Shown: positions 61,273 to 64,000 of the stretch, piece by piece
How the letters are laid out: each line of letters opens with the position of its first letter
Numbering within the stretch: position 1 is the stretch's first letter
DNA from: JAEZAF01 sp964395665
Lineage (GTDB): Bacteria > Chloroflexota > Anaerolineae > Aggregatilineales > Phototrophicaceae
Assembly (NCBI GenBank): GCA_964395665.1
Contig: CAYNDH010000001.1
Span: 47,287 to 111,286 of the forward strand
Length of the DNA stretch: 64,000 bases
Direction: 5' to 3'
Translations under genes and position numbers: made by a program
The notes under the pieces: model-generated
Databases searched by the model: none
What the model saw: only the letters and a program-made list of their open reading frames with translations
What the model was told of the DNA's origin: nothing

Positions 61273-62733
61273 CTAATTGGTATCTTCAATGCGGTGCAGT
61301 TTCAGGAAATTCGTCTGTCCACCGATCCCGAACGGGACACCGGCGATGATGAGGATCACATCCCCGCGCCTGACAAGTTTCGCATCTGTCACCGTATTCA
61401 CCACGGTGGAGATCATCGCGTCGATGGTGTTGAATTCCGGGATCAGTAACGGTGTGACGCCCCAGACCAGCGACATGCGCCGGTAGGTTGTCTCGACCGG
61501 TGTCACGCAGATAATCGGGGTGCGTGGCCGTTCACGGGCGACACGACGTGCTGTATAGCCTGACATGGTCGCCGTTACAATCGCACGCGGAGACAGCGCT
61601 TCCGAGATGTGATAGGTGGCTTCGCTCACAGCATCCGCCGTGCTTTCGCTGCTGATCTCCCGTGTCCTGAGGCTGCTCCATGTCGAGCCACCGGGGGATT
61701 CCAGATGCTGTTCGGCAATGGCCGCGATATTCGCCATCGTCTGGACTGACGCGACCGGATACTTCCCCGCCGCCGTCTCATTACTGAGCATCACGGCGTC
61801 GGTGCCATCGACAATCGCATTATAGACATCGCTGGCTTCAGCGCGTGTCGGACGCGGGCTGTCCACCATCGAATTCAGCATCTGTGTGGCCGTAATCACG
61901 GGCTTGCTGGCCTCATTACAGAGGTTGATAATCCGCTTCTGGTGAAATGGGACTTCTTCCGCTGGCGTCTCGATCCCAAGATCACCACGGGCGACCATAA
62001 TCCCTTCAGATGCGGCGATGATCGATTCGATATTCTGAAGCGCCTCATGCTTCTCGATTTTGGCGATGATCGCGGTATCTTCACCACCAAGGTGACGAAT
62101 CAGCCAGCGCATCTCGCGAATATCATCAGCGCTGCGCACAAACGACATCGCGATGTAATCCGCCTGTTTGGAGAGCGCATATTCAATATCGTCACGGTCC
62201 TTATCGGTAATCGCGGAAAGTGTCAGCCGCGCCTTGGGAGCCATTACACCCTTGCGGGATGTGAGCAGCCCACCGATCACCACCCGGCAGTAAAGATTCT
62301 GTCCGCTGACCTCTTCAACCTCAAATTCAAGGTTGCCATCATCCAGCAAAAGCTGCATTCCAGGTGTGAGATCGCGCACAAATTCCGGATGCGGCAGGGC
62401 AATGGTATTGTTTGTTCCATTCGCGTCCGGGTCCAGCGTCAGGGTGACTTTATCCCCGGTTGCAAGCGTAAGTCCCCCGCTTTCGATCTTGCCAATGCGG
62501 ATCTTCGGCCCCTGAATATCGCACAGGATGCCGATGACGACGCCTTCTTCCTCCGCAATCCTGCGGACGAGATCGACCCGTGCGCCGTGTTCTTCATGTT
62601 CTCCATGAGAGAAGTTAATACGTGCGACATTCAGGCCCGCCCGAATCATCTGACGGATCGTCACCTCATCGCTGGACGAAGGCCCGATTGTCGCCACAAT
62701 CTTTGTCCGCTTATTCGCAATTTGATCGTTCAC
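61273..62733 (-). CDS. pyk: Pyruvate kinase
   Basis: Glycolytic enzyme converting phosphoenolpyruvate and ADP to pyruvate and ATP. 486 residues, standard length for bacterial Pyk. N-terminal KIVATIGPSS, RINFSHGEHEEH, the B-domain (70-170), the catalytic AKIEKHEALQNI with its lysine, and MVARGDLGIETP are intact. The C-terminal domain includes RPRTPIICVTPVETTYRRM. Start GTG 62731-62733 with AAGGG upstream. Convergent with the zinc-ribbon gene and divergent from phytoene synthase. Confidence 0.96.
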   Translation of the reverse strand: MNDQIANKRTKIVATIGPSSSDEVTIRQMIRAGLNVARINFSHGEHEEHGARVDLVRRIAEEEGVVIGILCDIQGPKIRIGKIESGGLTLATGDKVTLTLDPDANGTNNTIALPHPEFVRDLTPGMQLLLDDGNLEFEVEEVSGQNLYCRVVIGGLLTSRKGVMAPKARLTLSAITDKDRDDIEYALSKQADYIAMSFVRSADDIREMRWLIRHLGGEDTAIIAKIEKHEALQNIESIIAASEGIMVARGDLGIETPAEEVPFHQKRIINLCNEASKPVITATQMLNSMVDSPRPTRAEASDVYNAIVDGTDAVMLSNETAAGKYPVASVQTMANIAAIAEQHLESPGGSTWSSLRTREISSESTADAVSEATYHISEALSPRAIVTATMSGYTARRVARERPRTPIICVTPVETTYRRMSLVWGVTPLLIPEFNTIDAMISTVVNTVTDAKLVRRGDVILIIAGVPFGIGGQTNFLKLHRIEDTN

Positions 62734-62971
62734 AAACTGTTTGCCCTTTCGCTACCGCTGCGCATCGGTTTCATCATCAATTATGGCAATGAAATGATCA
62801 TTCAGTGCAATTTAATTCATCCCGTGAGAAAGCCCGCACATAATAACACATATTTACGGTAAAGGGGGGTGACCAACACTTTAACAGGACTTTAATTACA
62901 TCCTCATCGTGCCTTTGTCGTTATTCATTCTAATAATAACGCGTTGGGTGGATTAAGGTGATTATTGGGAC

Positions 62972-63922
62972 ATGGATTTACCGTTAGCACATTCTCGTCA
63001 TTGGGAATATCAACTTTTAGGTTGGGCAGAAGAAGCATTACGGACAACAACACTTTACAGTTACTTTTCAACCGATCAATCCGTATTAGAGAGCGCTTAC
63101 CGGCAGTGCGACGCTATCACCAGGCAGCACAGCCGCACCTTCTGGATGGCTTCAGGGCTGCTGCCGGTTGAAAAGCGGCGGGCAGCCCGTGCCCTGTATG
63201 CGTTCTGTCGCGTGACGGATGACATCGTGGATAACAATCAGCCTGCACCACAGCGCCATTCAGCGCTTCAAACGTGGCGTCAGACGGTCTGTGATCCGAC
63301 TGCTGCTGAGAATCATCCTGTCGCACTGGCATGGATGGATACACAGCGCCGCTTTAAAATCCCGAGCGGCTATGCAGAACAGCTCATTGATGGTGTCAGC
63401 CGGGATCTGATTCAGAAACGCTATGCCTCATTTCACGAACTGGCTGGTTATGCCTATGGCGTCGCCTCTACCGTCGGGCTGATGGCCATGCATATCGTCG
63501 GTTTCCAAAGTGCAGAGGCTCTGCCCTATGCCGTGAAATTAGGCGTTGCCCTACAGCTCACCAATGTCCTGCGCGACATCGGCGAAGACTGGCGAAATGA
63601 CCGTCTGTATCTGCCACAGGATGAACTTGAAAGCTTCGGCATCAGTGAAGACGATATTCAGAATGGCAGTGTGACATCACAGTGGCGCGAGTTCATGCGG
63701 TTTCAGATTGAACGCAATCGTGCGCTGTATCGCGAGTCATGGAAAGGCATTCGGCTGCTCGATCCGGATGGCAGGCTGGGCATCGGCGCAGCGGCTGATC
63801 TGTACCGTGCGATCCTCATGGATATTGAAACCCATGATTACGATGTCTTTAACCGGCGTGCACATACCTCAACTCTGCAAAAAGTGCGGCGTTTGCCCGT
63901 TATCTGGTGGCAGTTAAGGTGA
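62972..63922 (+). CDS. crtB: Phytoene/squalene synthase
   Basis: Head-to-head isoprenyl synthase of 316 residues, condensing two geranylgeranyl diphosphates to phytoene (or farnesyl to squalene). The first aspartate-rich motif is RVTDDIVDN (D83, D84, D87), the second is LRDIGEDWRND, and the RxxYxP-like YAFCR region precedes the first. YAYGVASTVGLM is also typical. The phytoene reading is favoured by the carotenoid-type flavoprotein at 52641, but the squalene reading is not excluded. ATG 62972; TAAGGTG lies further upstream. The next gene on the same strand starts at 63984. Confidence 0.92.
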   Translation: MDLPLAHSRHWEYQLLGWAEEALRTTTLYSYFSTDQSVLESAYRQCDAITRQHSRTFWMASGLLPVEKRRAARALYAFCRVTDDIVDNNQPAPQRHSALQTWRQTVCDPTAAENHPVALAWMDTQRRFKIPSGYAEQLIDGVSRDLIQKRYASFHELAGYAYGVASTVGLMAMHIVGFQSAEALPYAVKLGVALQLTNVLRDIGEDWRNDRLYLPQDELESFGISEDDIQNGSVTSQWREFMRFQIERNRALYRESWKGIRLLDPDGRLGIGAAADLYRAILMDIETHDYDVFNRRAHTSTLQKVRRLPVIWWQLR

Positions 63923-63983
63923 AAATCAGACACAATTTCCGCTTGTCCTGAATTTTCGCCATCACATAACGAGAGCAAACATC

Positions 63984-64000
63984 ATGAAAATTGGAATTGT
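63984..64000 (+). CDS. Start of an unknown gene, cut by the window edge
   Basis: ATG 63984 followed by codons reading MKIGI, with GAGAG upstream as a ribosome site. A Rossmann-type start would fit a phytoene desaturase next to crtB, but five codons cannot show this. Confidence 0.5.

Overview
The window reads like a chromosomal scaffold of a free-living bacterium of moderate G+C content, most likely Chloroflexota (Anaerolineae-like). This is an inference from gene content: GH57 branching enzyme plus GlgX, a carotenoid gene start, SdrD/cadherin-like secreted proteins, many STAND/AAA ATPases, vWA-MoxR genes and frequent GTG/TTG starts. There is no rRNA or other phylogenetic marker to prove it. 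A run of 100 Ns (48444-48543) marks an assembly gap, so gene order across it is not certain.

Layout. 1-4358 (-): a DNA-repair operon (exonuclease, ATP-dependent ligase, Lhr-like helicase) joined by ATGA overlaps. 4454-6151 (-): MurJ. 6333-9497 (+): a 1054-residue alpha-helical protein of unknown function. 9507-13257 (-): YbaK-type deacylase, soluble histidine kinase, response regulator, secreted protein. 13561-15369 (-): GH57 branching enzyme. 15703-15895: MITE-like palindromic element. 15987-18347 (-): sugar isomerase and Gfo/Idh oxidoreductase. 18766-22309 (-): MoxR ATPase, unknown protein, metallopeptidase-like/vWA protein. 22526-27333 (+), divergent from it: a two-gene operon described below. 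27380-34857: M20 peptidase, histidine phosphatase, two large secreted proteins. 35106-41232 (+): VOC dioxygenase/esterase pair, aldo-keto reductase, glycosyltransferase-like protein and two sulfotransferases. 41251-47131: GlpD, CDF transporter, P-type ATPase. 47241-64000: degenerate trypsin-like protein, LysM protein, alanine racemase, tRNA-Thr(CGT), uridine kinase, TspO-like protein, carotenoid-desaturase-like flavoprotein, chitosanase-like protein, S41 peptidase, STAS protein, GlgX, zinc-ribbon membrane protein, pyruvate kinase, phytoene synthase and the first codons of another gene.

The most unusual locus is 22526-27333. The first gene encodes a full-length RelA/SpoT homologue (HD, synthetase, TGS, helical and ACT-like regions all recognisable in order) in which the hydrolase site and most synthetase residues are lost. 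It is fused to a C-terminal STAND-type ATPase with a winged-helix end. The second gene overlaps it (TAATG) and encodes a related STAND ATPase ending in an OmpR/PhoB-like DNA-binding winged helix. I infer a stress- or ribosome-sensing signalling or conflict system in which a dead alarmone synthetase acts as sensor and the paired ATPases as switch and transcriptional output. The divergent MoxR-X-vWA operon may be functionally linked. None of this function is proven by sequence alone.

Other threads: glycogen metabolism (GH57, GlgX), carotenoid synthesis (CrtB, a CrtU/CrtI-like flavoprotein), surface proteins (SdrD-like, cadherin-like, LysM), and short heptamer-type repeats between genes.
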